From positions 15,691,001 to 15,755,000 of the forward strand of contig OX291547.1 in the NCBI GenBank assembly GCA_946406115.1: a stretch of 64,000 nt of DNA, in the 5' to 3' direction. The notes beneath the pieces are model-generated. The model made no database searches and was not told where the DNA came from. It saw nothing but the letters and a program-made list of their open reading frames with translations. This DNA is from Apoda limacodes. Its lineage: Eukaryota; Arthropoda; Insecta; Lepidoptera; Limacodidae. This document shows, piece by piece, positions 42,990 through 55,800 of this stretch (position 1 is the first letter of the stretch; the number at the start of each line of letters is the position of its first letter). A program made the position numbers and the translations under genes.

Positions 42990-43945
42990 AGATGGTACTT
43001 TTAGGGATCCGTATTTTCTTCCTATCGTACCGTATCTTACTGGATCACTTTGTTGTCCATCTGTCTGTCTACCTGTCAAGACCCTTTTTCTTAGAAGCTA
43101 TCAAGTTGAAATTAATAACAGATACAAAGGTCTACGGACCACTGGAACTGTTAAAAAATAAAGCTTCTAAGTCATGAAATAAAAAGATACGGCCATTTTA
43201 CCCTTGTACTCAAGAACGCGTGGAGGTATCAAGTTAAAACTAATCCTATTAATATTATAAATGTGAAACTTTGTATGTCTGGATGGATGTTTGTTACTCA
43301 ATGACGCTTTAACCACTGGACGCATCGGGATGAAACTTGGCATACACATAGGTTAGGTCCTGGAATAGCAAATATATATATATATATACATCTTTTTATC
43401 CCAAAAAATTCAAAAGTTCCCGCGCGAATAACTATACCAGAGTTTATAGAACAATAGATGTAGCTATAGCTTGCTATAGCAAACTACATTAGTATAAACT
43501 TATAAGTTGTAAAGGAGATAATTAAGGAGTTCCACGCCGATAACCGAATTTAAGGCGGGCGGAGCCGCTGGCAAAGTCTAGTATCAAATAATAAAGTCTA
43601 CGGTCAAAACGCTGTAAAAAAATCAAGTTTCTTAGTCAATGCAATAAAAAAATATGCCAAAAATACGGTAATTTTTGTCGCAATTTGTAAAATAAATAAA
43701 TCAAAACCTATGGGGTACTTCCCGCTGACCTAGAATCATGAAATTAGACAAGAAGCAAGATGTTGTATAATTTCAGACATCACAGATATATAGGAAAATA
43801 TCCAAAAACTGATCATATAAACCTGTGAGACTTGATCTCATGATGGAAGGAGTACATGTAATCTAATAAGTTAAATCAACATTTAATAAGTTTGTACGAA
43901 ACCCTCAGTGCGCGAGCCAGACTCGCACTTGGTAGGTTTTTTTTT
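42990..43945 (+). repeat. dispersed repeat interrupted by another repeat
   Basis: Same family as 35225-35960, ending 'cgaaaccctcagtgcgcgag' and 'agactcgcacttggtagg'. It is interrupted at 43240-43585 by a second dispersed repeat. Confidence 0.6.
43240..43585 (+). repeat. dispersed repeat nested in another repeat
   Basis: Starts 'cctattaatattataaatgt', contains '(ta)n' near 43373-43389, ends 'gcgggcggagccgctggcaa'. The reverse relative is 11245-11525. Confidence 0.65.
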
Positions 43946-44094
43946 TACCTAATATTACTAATCAATGATCACACCTACGGATCTTCAGCTTAGAAACCTA
44001 ATGATAATTTTGTTTAAATATGTTTTTTTCTTTGAAATCACCTAATTACAATTAAGATTATTATAAAATGATTTAATTTTATATAGTTATGTTT

Positions 44095-44145
44095 TTTGTA
44101 GACCACCAAGGTGGCAAACACGCCTATGGTCCGCCTCAACGCATA
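44095..44145 (-). mobile_element. short LINE tail
   Basis: 'accaccaaggtggcaaacac' and 'tatggtccgcct' match the 3' tail of the LINE family at 7588 and 40716. Confidence 0.5.
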
Positions 44146-44189
44146 GAAATGTTATGTTATGTAATATATATGTTACGGCTAAAAGCTGA

Positions 44190-44290
44190 AATGCATTTAC
44201 ACCTAGTCCAAGCCGGCTAAAAGAAGTTAAGGTCACGGTTCTAGTTTGTAATTAACACCTAGTTCTAGCCGGCTCAACCCAGTTGTGGCC
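44190..44290. repeat. two-copy 'cacctagtyctagccggct' repeat
   Basis: 'acacctagtccaagccggct' and 'acacctagttctagccggct' lie about 65 bases apart. Purpose unknown. Confidence 0.5.
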
Positions 44291-45120
44291 TTATTCAGTC
44301 CTTATTATATATTATAAAATATTATAAGGACTTTTAATAGTAACCTTATAATGAACTATAGTAACATATTCTTTTTGAGTTTGTGTTACAATTGAATAAA
44401 GTTTTGAAATTGTATACATGTACTTATTGTTTCCTTGTCAAATAAGAAAAAAAAAACGACGTTATTTAATAGGCAGCATGGACCTTGGCCTTTTGCTCAA
44501 GGATACATGGAAACCAAAAAACAACTTGCGTACAAAGCAATGTAAAAAATTTGATACTAACGAAAATACGAAAAGCAATTTCAATGGTAACTTGAAAATG
44601 TTTAAGTTGGCATTTTTTTTTTATACTGGCAACATCGTTTAAAAAAAAATGTTGTTTCCTGTAATTCTATTGTTTTTTATTTGTAAATTATGTACCAACC
44701 TACTTATGTAAATGTTTTATTTAGTAAAACTTGCATTTTCCGCCAATTTTAGGCTGAATTTCATCTATATGTGTATGTTTAGACAGCTGCAGGATTGTGT
44801 ATATAGCCAAGATTCATTAAAATAACACGTAAATTGCATATAAATTACATAATTAACATATCGGCTATTTTGTAGAAAGAAATTTTCTTTACTTTTAAAT
44901 ATTTTTTTTATCAAAAACTATTCTTCTCCGCCGACTTTTTTTTCTCATCTGTGTATAGGGATATGCTTTTCTATCGGGTTTTGCGAGAAGTAAATAGTTA
45001 CCGAAAATTTTACATTATTTGTGCCAATTATCGAAAATCGCTTATGTTTTTGTTTTTTGTTTATACTATGAAATGAAGTGTTTCTATTTTATTTGTCTAA
45101 TATGATATTATTTTTTTTCA
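44291..45120. other. intergenic DNA, nothing recognised
   Basis: A 74-codon plus frame (44418-44642) is lysine-rich low-complexity sequence without motif. Confidence 0.4.
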
Positions 45121-45124
45121 CCTT

Positions 45125-45315
45125 TAGGTATAGCGCACGAACAACTGGCGTCGCCTGAAAATGCCTCGTATTGAGGCGAAACACGTGTCGAATTTTGTTA
45201 TCAATTTAGTGGTGTAATGTTATAGTGAAGTTGGCATCGTCCACATAAGGAGGGAGGGAGGGAGGTACACTCCTACACATGTGGATGGTGTACTTCTGCA
45301 CGTGAGTGCTACTGA
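45125..45315 (+). repeat. 'gcctcgtattgaggcgaaac' dispersed repeat
   Basis: Contains the self-complementary 'gcctcgtattgaggc', a (GGGA)n run near 45250-45265 and 'acacatgtggatggtgtac'. Similar sequence occurs in lepidopteran repeats I recall; class unknown. Confidence 0.45.
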
Positions 45316-46036
45316 ATTTTTTTAAGCGGATTTGCAAGGTACCTAATAATATGTTATCATAATAATGAATTTCCGTAAAGTAACGCCTGATTCTATGAAT
45401 AATCTATAAAAAATTAATAAATATCCACAATACATTTCAAGCCGCAATTTGCAATCGCCAAGCTTATCCGCAGGGTCTTGGTAAACGCAAGTTCAGCGAA
45501 TATCAAAAGGGAATCGCGTTTGTAAAGTTGCAATATGTATAGGGCGTGTGTTTTTAGCTTGTATTTCTCGCAAAGTTAGCAAATTTGGCAACTGACAGCA
45601 GAATAGCAAATAGATTTTTCAACCAAACAGTGAGAGACAGCAGGAAAGCAAATGCAATCGTAACAGCTAAAAATCATGGCCATAGACGACTTTCGATTCG
45701 GCGCTTCACAGCGGCTTAGCGATGGTACCAATAGAATAAAAAAGCTACAAGTCTATGATTTGGTTCGATCGATAGCAAGTGACGTCACAAATTTTATGTT
45801 CATACATTTTATTCGATTCTATTCCTTCGTGACGCTAAATTTAAAAAGTCTAAGTCCCCTGTTATTTATTTTAAAATATTTTACAGCTTTGCAAACCCAG
45901 ATATAAGTTGGTTATCTTGTACCTATTTGCAAAAATGAATACCGTTATTCCTAACTTGGAATTCTTCGCAAACATAATATAATAATATTAATTATAATTG
46001 TTACGATAACATTCAGCAAACAATTCGTATATATAT

Positions 46037-46530
46037 CACAAACGTTTCATTCTAGGTACGCATCAAGTGATCCGTAAGTACACATTTACATTTTATGTCT
46101 GAATTATTACGGTGTTTAAAAAATTCTCAGATGTCGGCGTTCACAAACATTGTTGGTCCGAGCTATTCGATTCTATGTATAAGTTTCCACTTACTTCCTA
46201 AAGTGACCCCTTCTAAATGTTTTTTTTTTTTAAGTTTTGGCACAGAAATCTCCTGAATAAACGCATTTTCCGCTAACAATCATGTAATAAACTATTGATT
46301 TATTTCATGTATTTCAATGAAAAAATCAGTGAATTGCAATTTGCAATGGAGTTGTACCACTCACGTACGCTTAGTTATATATCGCGTTATCCTTGTTTAT
46401 ACTGTCACGTAGTACTGCCGCTTAATTTAATAACATCTGAGAATTTTTAAAACACCGTAATAATTCAGACATAAAATGTAAATGTGTACTTACGGTGCAC
46501 TTGATGCGTACCTAGAATGAAACGGTTGTG
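46037..46530. mobile_element. ~490-bp inverted-repeat (MITE-like) element
   Basis: About 97 bases at the left (46037-46133, 'cacaaacgtttcattctagg' to 'attctcagatg') are the near-perfect reverse complement of 46434-46530. The centre (46240-46430) has its own relative elsewhere (58565-58715, reversed). No coding frame. Confidence 0.8.
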
Positions 46531-46559
46531 TGAAAAATGTGTGTAGAGACTGACACCAT

Positions 46560-46860
46560 AAAAATATTATATATATATATAAATATATATGAAAATACAT
46601 TTTCCTTGTTTATACTGTCACGTAGTACTGCCGCTTAATTGAGTGAATTTGCTAATATTATAATAATTCGGCTATTAAAACAGTTAGAATTTTTTTTATT
46701 CTCAGTCTATATTCGGCTTTCATTCAGATGGCATGAAATCCTAAAGGTGATATTTTCTTGATTCCTATTTCATAAAATATATATTAACTATATACTATAT
46801 ATATAAAAATATACTATATACTATATAATAAAATATATATATAAAAATATATACTGTTGC
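46560..46860. repeat. (AT)n-rich microsatellite DNA
   Basis: Runs of 'tatatata' at about 46566-46590 and 46785-46855 flank the 39-bp repeat. Confidence 0.6.
46603..46641. repeat. 39-bp direct repeat of the element's inner edge
   Basis: 'ccttgtttatactgtcacgt' and the following bases repeat 46391-46429, just outside the right arm of the inverted-repeat element. Confidence 0.7.
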
Positions 46861-46889
46861 CCACGGTTTATATTTTATATTATATTACC

Positions 46890-47115
46890 CCTAAATTCGG
46901 TTATCGGTGTAGGATTTCAATTTCAATAGAAAAAATACTAATTAGGTATTATAGAAGAAAAAACCACTCACACTTGACATCTTCAAGTAGCCTTTGTCCT
47001 TTCCCAGGACTCAAACTATCTCCATGCCAAATTTAATCGTAATTGGTACAGCAGTTTAAGCGCAAAAAGGTAACAGAGAGACAGACAGACAGAGTTACTT
47101 TCGCATTTGTAATAT
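46890..47115 (-). repeat. dispersed repeat, reverse relative of 3659-4025
   Basis: 'cctaaattcggttatcggtg', 'ctttcccaggactcaaacta' and 'cagacagacagagttacttt'. Confidence 0.6.
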
Positions 47116-48110
47116 TAGTATGTAATATAGTAATATAGCGGACCCGGCACACGTTATTCTGCCCGGAAAAGCAGCGCCACATTTAATATGATTTTTTATA
47201 TTTCAAACAACCAAATTGTGAATTAAATCCTAGCAGTTGCAAAGTTGTAGCTACGCGTTGAATCTGGATTGGCACACCCTTTTTAAACGTAACGTACGAA
47301 GAGGCGTAACTAGTATAGTTAGAACCATTGCAATAATTACACTGCAAATTAATTATTTTTGACTTTAGTTTTTATTAGACTTTGGTTTTTTAGTGTTCTT
47401 AACTACATTGGAGGAAAAGTGACGTTGTAGTTTATATTTTGAATAAAAAAGTAATTTAAAAAAAATTAAACCAGCTTCAACAATTTATTTTAATTAATTT
47501 ATAATCAATACCCTAAAAAAATTGAGTTATCAAAGTTTTATCTTTAAAAAAAGTAAATATGCCAACTATTCTTCTTAAGTCATTGGACATTACGCTGTAA
47601 AAGCAGCTAGCTTCGTCTGTAAGTTGACGAATTTGAACCTTTACTTAAGTGTGTTTTGTTGGTAAAAAAATGCGACCGTCATATGGCATTTTTTCTTTGC
47701 AATTTATAAAATAATCGCTATTTCTATATTCGCTTTCCTTTTAAAATTAGTGTCTTGCAATTCAGCCCTTATGGATTTTAAATGTACAATCAATTTGTAT
47801 ATTTATATTAAGGGAAATTTTCCTTTTTTTGGCAAATTCAGATAAAAAAAATTTTCATTAAATTCAGTAACCTTACTAAAAACAATTTGTATCTCCTAAA
47901 ATAAGGAAAATATTTAAACAGGTGTTACTTAGTATGATTTGTTGTAATTAAACCAATTCAAATCGCACATAAAATGAGCATGACCGCAACGAAGGCTAAA
48001 TCACACACTGTGCAAAGTCACAAGACGTACGAACCTCTACGTCTGAAAAGAGAGTTTTCCTCCTTGTGTGTGTTCTACTAGGTTGTAAAATTAGTTGTGT
48101 TCTAATAGAC
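47116..48110. other. intergenic DNA, nothing recognised
   Basis: 47145-47185 may be another repeat end ('gcggacccggcacacg'). Otherwise AT-rich and featureless. Confidence 0.4.
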
Positions 48111-48289
48111 TCCCTAGTCGATCAAAAATGCTTGACAAGCATGGCTTGGTTCTTGACGGCTCGTGAAAAATGCTTGACGTCAAGCATCTTTAATGGCTCG
48201 TCTCATTCATTTGTATTTGAGTAGCCTGAGAGGTCAACTAGCCTATTAAAATATATTCAAATACAAAATCCTGAAAACTCTGGGCCATA

Positions 48290-48545
48290 CTATTTTAATA
48301 ACAAACAAGCTCACAGTATTTGATGGCTATTGTAAATGCGTACTACGAATTTATGATGGTCGATGCTGGAGAAAATGGTCGAATATGCCATGCCAAAATA
48401 CGCAAATTTTCAACTACAGTTGCCCGCAGGATCGTGGAGAACGAATTTGGGATTCTATCATCTCGTTTTAAGATATTAAGGCGATCAGTTACTTTAAATC
48501 CACGAAAAGTAAGCAAAATGGTGTTAGCTTGTTGCCATTAAAAGG
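48290..48545 (+). pseudogene. PIF/Harbinger transposase fragment
   Basis: Plus strand encodes LMAIVNAYYEFMMVDAGENGR, resembling the start of the DDE domain in HARBI1-type transposases (ALVDANYKFxxVDVGxxGR). It passes directly into ARRIVENEFGILSSRFKIL and VSKMVLACCH, the C-terminal helical part. The segment between, including the middle catalytic Asp region, is deleted, so this is a relic. Confidence 0.7.
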
Positions 48546-48599
48546 TTGACACCTTAGTGCCACTCTTTTTGTTGTTGTTTGTGTTCGTAAATTACGTAA

Positions 48600-48860
48600 A
48601 TAGTGGTACGGAACCTTCGGTGTGCGAATCCAACATGCACTTGACCGGTTATTTACTGAAATCAACGGATTTTTTTTATGATTTGTCAGATAATCCCCTA
48701 TTATAACATATATTCTGTGAAAAATTCAGGCTACTACAAATTACGGTCTAAAAGATAGAGCCATTTAATGATCAGACAGACGGGCAGACGGACAGACAGA
48801 TAGCGTAGTCTTACTAATAGGGCTCTATTGGCACCCTCTGGGTATGGAACCCTAAAAACT
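48600..48860 (+). repeat. decayed copy of the 38645 dispersed element
   Basis: Begins 'ggtacggaaccttcggtgtg', contains 'cagacgggcagacggacaga' and ends 'ggtatggaaccctaaaaact'. Confidence 0.55.
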
Positions 48861-49706
48861 ATCTTTTTGTAACATAAACTTTCCAATTCCAGTGTTAAAT
48901 TTTTTAGTTTTCATTTATTATAGTTGTATAATTAGGTAAAATTACAACTTATAAAAAATTAAATACTTTAAAATTTTTATAGAATTAGAAAACTGGATAA
49001 AGCATTATTATATAACTCTGAGCGGATATAAACGGTTTAGTAATTTTATTATAAAGTGATTTATTCCTGTAACAATCGTCCACAAATGTACAAACAGACT
49101 ATAAAAAAACTCAGTAATTAGAAGTAGATTTTTATGTCCAGCAGTTCCGTACATTATCGACAGAAATCCATAATTATGCAAAATTGCATTTATTATTTAC
49201 TAGCTTTTGCCGTGCGGTCTCATATAATTTTCGTATTTTATGTGAATCCCTTAACAGTTTTGTAATGAGATAAGCTTTTCAAGGGTAGCTCTCCTTACAC
49301 TGAACGAGGTATGAACAGTTTGTTTTTGCGAAACCCATTGTGTAGGCAGTCGTTGGCTTCCCATGTCTTCAAGGTCTTTTAGGATTTTAAACTTTTTTTA
49401 AGATGCAAGTTTTTTGAGTTATTGGCTTCCAATAAGAACTCTTACTTAATGCGTGCACAAAATGCACTTTTTTACTTTTAAAGGTACAATGGATCTCTGA
49501 AAAAATATCCTAACAACCACACCCACTAGACTCAGGTTTCTTTCGTTTCATGTAGCCACTAAAAAACGAAATGAATTCCCAACATTTTAAAATTTAAGAC
49601 AGGGTTTTGATCCAAGATTTTAACGGGGTGCTAACTTTGTACCGTTTATAGACTCTTTGGTCTTGTCGAGCATCATTTTTGCTATCTAGTTGTAGATAGT
49701 AAGAAC
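48861..49706. other. intergenic DNA 3' of tko-C, nothing recognised
   Basis: Includes the 3' untranslated region of tko-C, whose end cannot be placed; no convincing AATAAA close to the stop. Confidence 0.4.
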
Positions 49707-49861
49707 TTAGTTGGCAGGAAACAGCTGGTTATAAGGTATTTTCATGAAGATTTTGTTAGAGACTCTGATTCCAATTTTCTTCCAGTTTTCTTGTGCGAAT
49801 GGCAGCAGCTCGCGGTACAAAGGCTTCCAGTTTGAATTCGCAAAATTGTTGGCTAAGTCAA
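49707..49861 (-). CDS. tko-C exon 6 (C-terminus)
   Basis: This 155-bp exon encodes NWKPLYRELLPFAQENWK and KIPYNQLFPAN, then TAA at 49707-49709. About 40 of 51 residues match tko-B. Confidence 0.9.
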
Positions 49862-52800
49862 CTGTAAAAAATATAAATTAACTATAACTATGCACACTCT
49901 TTTAAAGTCTAGTCTCTTATTCTTCAAAATCGAAAACAAGCTAGTTAATTTTTTTTTGTTATTTTATAATTGTGGCACCGAGGTCTTCTATCTAAATTGC
50001 CATCTTACCATGTTCGAAATGATGCTCACGGCTACTTCCTACCATCGCACCGCTTGCCATCGGCAGGGAATTCATCCTCACACCTTAGAACCTAAATGGT
50101 CACGTACAGTGCGTTTCAGAGAAACTTCCTCCCGCTAACCCTAGGGTTGTGGAATGAGCCCCTTCCAAGGTTTTCTATGAGGACTACAGTATAGGGTTCT
50201 TCAAGAACGAAGTTATTAGATATTTGAAGGGTCAGCAACGCGCGAGTGTTGCCCCAGGTACTGCAAGCGCCCATAGGCTGCGATGACCGCTTACCATCAG
50301 GCGAACCGCAAGCTAGTTTGCCACCTAAGTGGTATAAAAAATAATACTTGATGAGTTCAAAATATAAACTTTCTACGAGTAGGTATGTAGTACCAAATGA
50401 CCATTCGGCCAAATATTTTTTGATGTACGTATATCTATCTTTACGGTTTTACCTCCCAGAATTAAGGAGGTTACCAACAGCTTGACCTATCCTAGAATCA
50501 TCCACAACATGCAAGTGAAACTATTAGATGCTGGCCAAAACCAGTATTGTAATTAGTATTTAAAGCATATTCTTGTTTATTTCTCTTTACGATTCAAAAT
50601 TATTCTTAAAAACCAACCATTTAAATAAAAAGATTTTGAATTTAAATTAGATAATACAATTAAAAATAAAGCGAAAATAATAGGTATAGATTTTTTTGAT
50701 GGCTTGAAAATGGCTTAAAAATCTTACCGATTGTTAGAAATATTTAGGTAAGTCGTTTTTATTGTTTAGTTGGTATAATTTCTGTGCATTATCCATTTGA
50801 GAAACTACAAAAAGAACTGGCGTACAAACTTACTGATAGATTTACTTTCAGGGTTGTCATCCGAAAGATAAGACTTTAGGCTTCCCACGTCAGGTCGCAT
50901 GTAGAAATCATAAATCTTCATGTAAGTTTCGTTGTCTTTTTTCTCTGGTTTTCCATCTAGTTTCCATGTGTAGACTAGATCATCTGAAAATTAAAAAGGT
51001 TTTTGTCATATAATGTTTTTGTTTTAGCTTGACATGTATTCCCTTACTGTTAGTACCGACAGAATCGATAAGCTGTATAGTAATAGGTACGACTGCGTTC
51101 AACTTTAGCAGCATTGTATTGTGCATGTTTCACAAATGCGATCTGTTTCTGTGATACTATATTGAATACCTTAACTATACAGACCAATAACCCTTCAGTC
51201 CAGATAAAAGAAGAGAAATTATGCACCTAAATAATTAATTTGCATACCCACTGTAGTCAAAATAGGTACCTAAACAATGAAAAAGGCAATGTTCCCAAAT
51301 ATTATTTCCCTGATAACCTTGTTCGGGAATTGACCATTAACGACCGTCCACGTCTCAGGGGATTTATTTTTATACCACTAAGGTGGTAAACAAGCTTACG
51401 GTCCGCCTGATGGTCGCCTGCAACACGGGGCATTACTCGCTCTTTGTTACCCTTCAAAAATTTAATAACTTCTTTCTTCAAGAACCCCTTACTGTTGTCC
51501 TTAGAGAAAACCTTGAAATCGCACTGTACGTGACCATTTATGTTCTAAGGTGTGAGGATTTATTCCCTGCCGATGGCGAGCAATGAGGTGCTATATTATC
51601 TATGCTTCTTCATGTTTGGTACTGTAAATGCAGAGCAGCCAGAACGCAAATCAATGTCGATTTTGATGATATAATTGTTAACAAACAGTAGTTCTTGCAA
51701 AATTATCGATTTTAATTGCCTGTAAAAAAACTATGACATAAATATAACTGTATTCTACTTCCTACTTATATAATACACGAGTTACGACTCGCCCCCATAT
51801 TGCTTCCCCTTCTCGATTACGCAGACGTAAGCTATCTTGACCTCATCGAAGAGCTACTCGACAAACTTGATCGTCTCCAAAATCTATGCATCCGATTTAT
51901 TTTCGGATTGCGTAAATATGATCATATTTCTGAGTTTCGTACTCAACTTAAGTTGCTCCCACTTCGACTTCGCAGGAATACTCACATTCTTACCCTTCTG
52001 TATAGCGTCCTTAACAATCCCTCTGCACCCCATTACTTACAAAAGTTCTTTAACTTCAAATATAATCCGTTGCAAAGTATGACATTAAGATCAAAGGTAG
52101 AAAGAACTCTAACTATACCCTCTCACTCTACTACATTCATCAGTAAAGCATTTACTGTGAAAGCATCTTTAGTGTGGAACAACCTACCTGCTGATATTTG
52201 TTTGTCACTATCTATTACTATTTTTAAAACTAAAATTAAATCCTTTTTTCTTCAATCGTTGCAAAATTGATAGATGCTGAAGTTGTACTCATAATGCTAT
52301 ATATATTTATTAATATTCTAAACATAACTGTGTATATATGTATATAAATATGCTTACGTATTTTTTATGTTCATGTATATGATGTTTATATTTATATAAT
52401 TATATACATGAATACACCCAGACTCAAGACGAACACAAATGTTCATCACATAAATGCAGCACAGCAGCTGGCCACACTACCAACTAGACTGCGAGGGAGT
52501 GAGAAAAAGAAAACTTAACGTAACGTAATATTTTTTTGCATTAGATACTGCCAACTGTTTTTATATTCATCTCGAAATCGGATGCGTTATAATAATTTTG
52601 TTCATGTTTCTTTCAACAATCTAAAAAAAAATGAAAATCAGCCAGAAAATGACAATTATTGTAATTTTGTAAATTTTAACATTTTTGTTTTCAACTTTCC
52701 CTGCTTCGTAACACTTCTTCTTAACTAAAATATAATTATAATTTTTACTTAATAAGGTAATTTTTTTTATAAGCCAGTAAATATCGCATAATCGCGAAAA

Positions 52801-55800
52801 ATTAAATCATGACTTTATACGATATTTTTTTTATAGATTTATTGTTTCAATGATGAATGAATGATGCATGTATCTGTTTTAATTCTTAACAGTAAAAAAA
52901 ACTTTTGTGTTAGTTGTATAATCAAATTTATATATGGTATCACACATTTAAACTCAGAACACTCACCACGCATTCATTCAAAAACTATTCCTTCCTTTTT
53001 GCCCATTCACATATATCAAAGAACTAAACCTAAGCTCTTATTCTCTCGAGTTATATAGTAGACTTTGTGTACTAAATATTTCTTGCCATGAAGGAATAAG
53101 GACTTTAACTTAGCGACCTACCAAAAAAGTGAGATCAAGACAGGTACCCCTCATTTCCTTAATATATCTTTCATTTTTGTTCTAAATGTCAATACAGATT
53201 TTATGGAGCGGGCGTGAATTATCTTAACGTGTGCTGAATTTCAGCTTTGTAGTCTTTATGGTCATTAAATAAAATGACTGGCAGACGGACATGTAATGGT
53301 CGTACTTCACGCTCTTACGAGGTGTTCTGGGGAAGATGACGGGAGCTGGAGCTACAACAACAAATCTCCTTTCACTCACAAACAGTAAATTCAGACAAAG
53401 TTGTGGGGAAGACCTAATACCTAGTTTAGGTAAAAATACAAATACTAACGCATGGTAGTTTTGAATTCTCCAGAGGCGTTGATTTTCAGCGAATTGTAGC
53501 TACCTAAGCCATTGTATGTCCCGTTTACGAAAACTTTTGGTGAAAACATGTCTATTTCCAAATGAAAACGATCATCGCCTGCACGCATCCTGAAATTTTA
53601 GGCAAATTTTTATTTGATTAGGTTTAAGAAAATCTATTGTTTTATATCTATATAAATTTGATTTATAGTAGAAAATCCGATCAGAAGCGAATCAGGCTCA
53701 CGCACCTAGGTGCACCAAAAAGTTTGCTTGGTTTACAACTTGAAATTACATTATAAAACATCGTTTACGGTATTTGTTTTTTTAATAATTATTATAAAAA
53801 GCTTTTATTTAACTTAAAATGTTAAAAGCTTTCATTTAAATTGCAATGTTTGAGTGAAATCTTGCAACTGAATTTTATAGCTGCTATCTTTAACCGATTG
53901 ATCTCAAATTTTGTATACACGTTTAGTTTGTATGACAATGCATGGTAAGCTTTGTGACATCATTCTAAATCTAACATAGCACAATGCCCAAAATGACAAC
54001 TAGTTATTTTTTATGCATTCGTACAATATGGGTATCAAATGAAAGGGCTTGCTAAGAAGCATACAAAAACTAAAAAGACGTCACTAAATGCAATATGGTG
54101 GACTCCTCAAGATGGCGGACTAGTTATTTTGTGCACTTCTACAATATGGGTAGGTATTGAATAAAAGAGCTTGCTGCAAAGAAAACGAAAAATAAAATGA
54201 CATTACTAAATGCAATATGGCGGACTAAGTTTTATAAGCATTCTTACAAATGGGTGTCAAATGGAACGGCGTGCTAAAAATAATACAAATACTTGCTGTA
54301 AACAGGATGGTGATCAAAAACTTAGTTGCTCCAATCTGTCTAATATTTTGGTGCATAGGAGTTTTTGGAGGTCCCGATTATGATGATGATGATTTTGGGG
54401 TAGATTTTTTTTGAGTCTTTAGCATCTAAATCAAAGTATGCCTTAGTTAGTTATATACTATGACTGACATTAGTTGGCGAGATAGACGTCAATAGCATTG
54501 ATTTGCAACCTGTCTAGGAGAAGGTAACTCCAAAATCAAACCAGGAACTGTGTTTCGTTAGGCACAAGTAAGCTTTAAGCTAAAAATAAGTGAACTGAAA
54601 TAACCTCCAAACACCCAAGTCAAGGGTGTGGCCGTGCCCCTTGCCACTGAATGCGTGCCTGCCACATCAGGGTGTATCATGACGTCGTAAACATAGCGCC
54701 TCAGGGCGCCGGGGCGAACTTTGTTGTATATTAGCTCTTATCCTTCTAAACGTAGCTCTGGGGTGGGTCGATGGATATCTCTTCGGTACTCGTGGGATCA
54801 ATATGGGAATAGAAACATCATCACAAAGGAAGAGAAGGCTAGTGAAAAAGAAGTTAAAACGGCAAGAAAAATAAATCAAATCAAATGATTTGATCATGCA
54901 AAACAGCATACCATCCGACATAAACAGGACAGAAGGGCTACCTCAAGAGTTAGAAATATTTTGCGTTACAATGTAGATGTATCCAAAGGCCTTGTAAATG
55001 GTGCCATGGGACATATTACAGAAAACATATTGCCCTTCTTCCGGAGAGCATAAAGATACTGACATACCATCAGTCCGTATAGACTTCGGTTAAAATGGTG
55101 TTCATTTTGTTCAACACAAACTGTGTAATTTCCGGGAAAATAAAATCACGGTACTGCAGAACGAAGGATGCTAAGTTATATTATGCTGAGCTTGCGCAGT
55201 ACACAAAATGCAATGTAGCACTGTTGACCATGCCGTTATCTACTTAGGTCCAAAGCTCTTCCCTACAGACTCAGAAACATCTTCAGTGATAACTAAGTAA
55301 TAAAAAAAAACAAAGAATTAAATAATATTTTTTAAAAACAATCTTATATTTAAAAGTGGAAAAAAAAACTTGAAGTTAAACCAAACCCATCAATTTTAAC
55401 ATTACACATATTGTGGTCAAAGGTTTTACTATCAGGCGGACCGTAAGCTTGTTTGTCACCTTAGTGCTATCAAAAATATATATATATATATATAAAAGCT
55501 TGTCGCTAGATTTACTTGTCTAAACAAGAATACACTAACTAAATTTATCTTGACATAAATAATTCTAAATAATTCTAAAACATATATAAATCTCGCGACT
55601 AGCTTTTATATCATTTAACGTGTGGAATGTTATACATGGATGGGTTTGGTTAAGTGTTAAGTTTATTTTCTTCTTTTTACAGCATTTAAATAAAACGCCG
55701 GTTTTTAATTTTTTTTACTCTTAATTTTTTAAAGTAGATAAGTAACATATATAACAAAACATACAAAAATTAAAATTACTAATACTAATAACTAGTTCAC

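Noticed and set aside
35000..49700. A fourth takeout gene between tko-B and tko-C
   Set aside because: I looked for the IDPYHQ, LQADE, FYMRPDV and ELLPYAQ-type exons on both strands and found none in this 15 kb.
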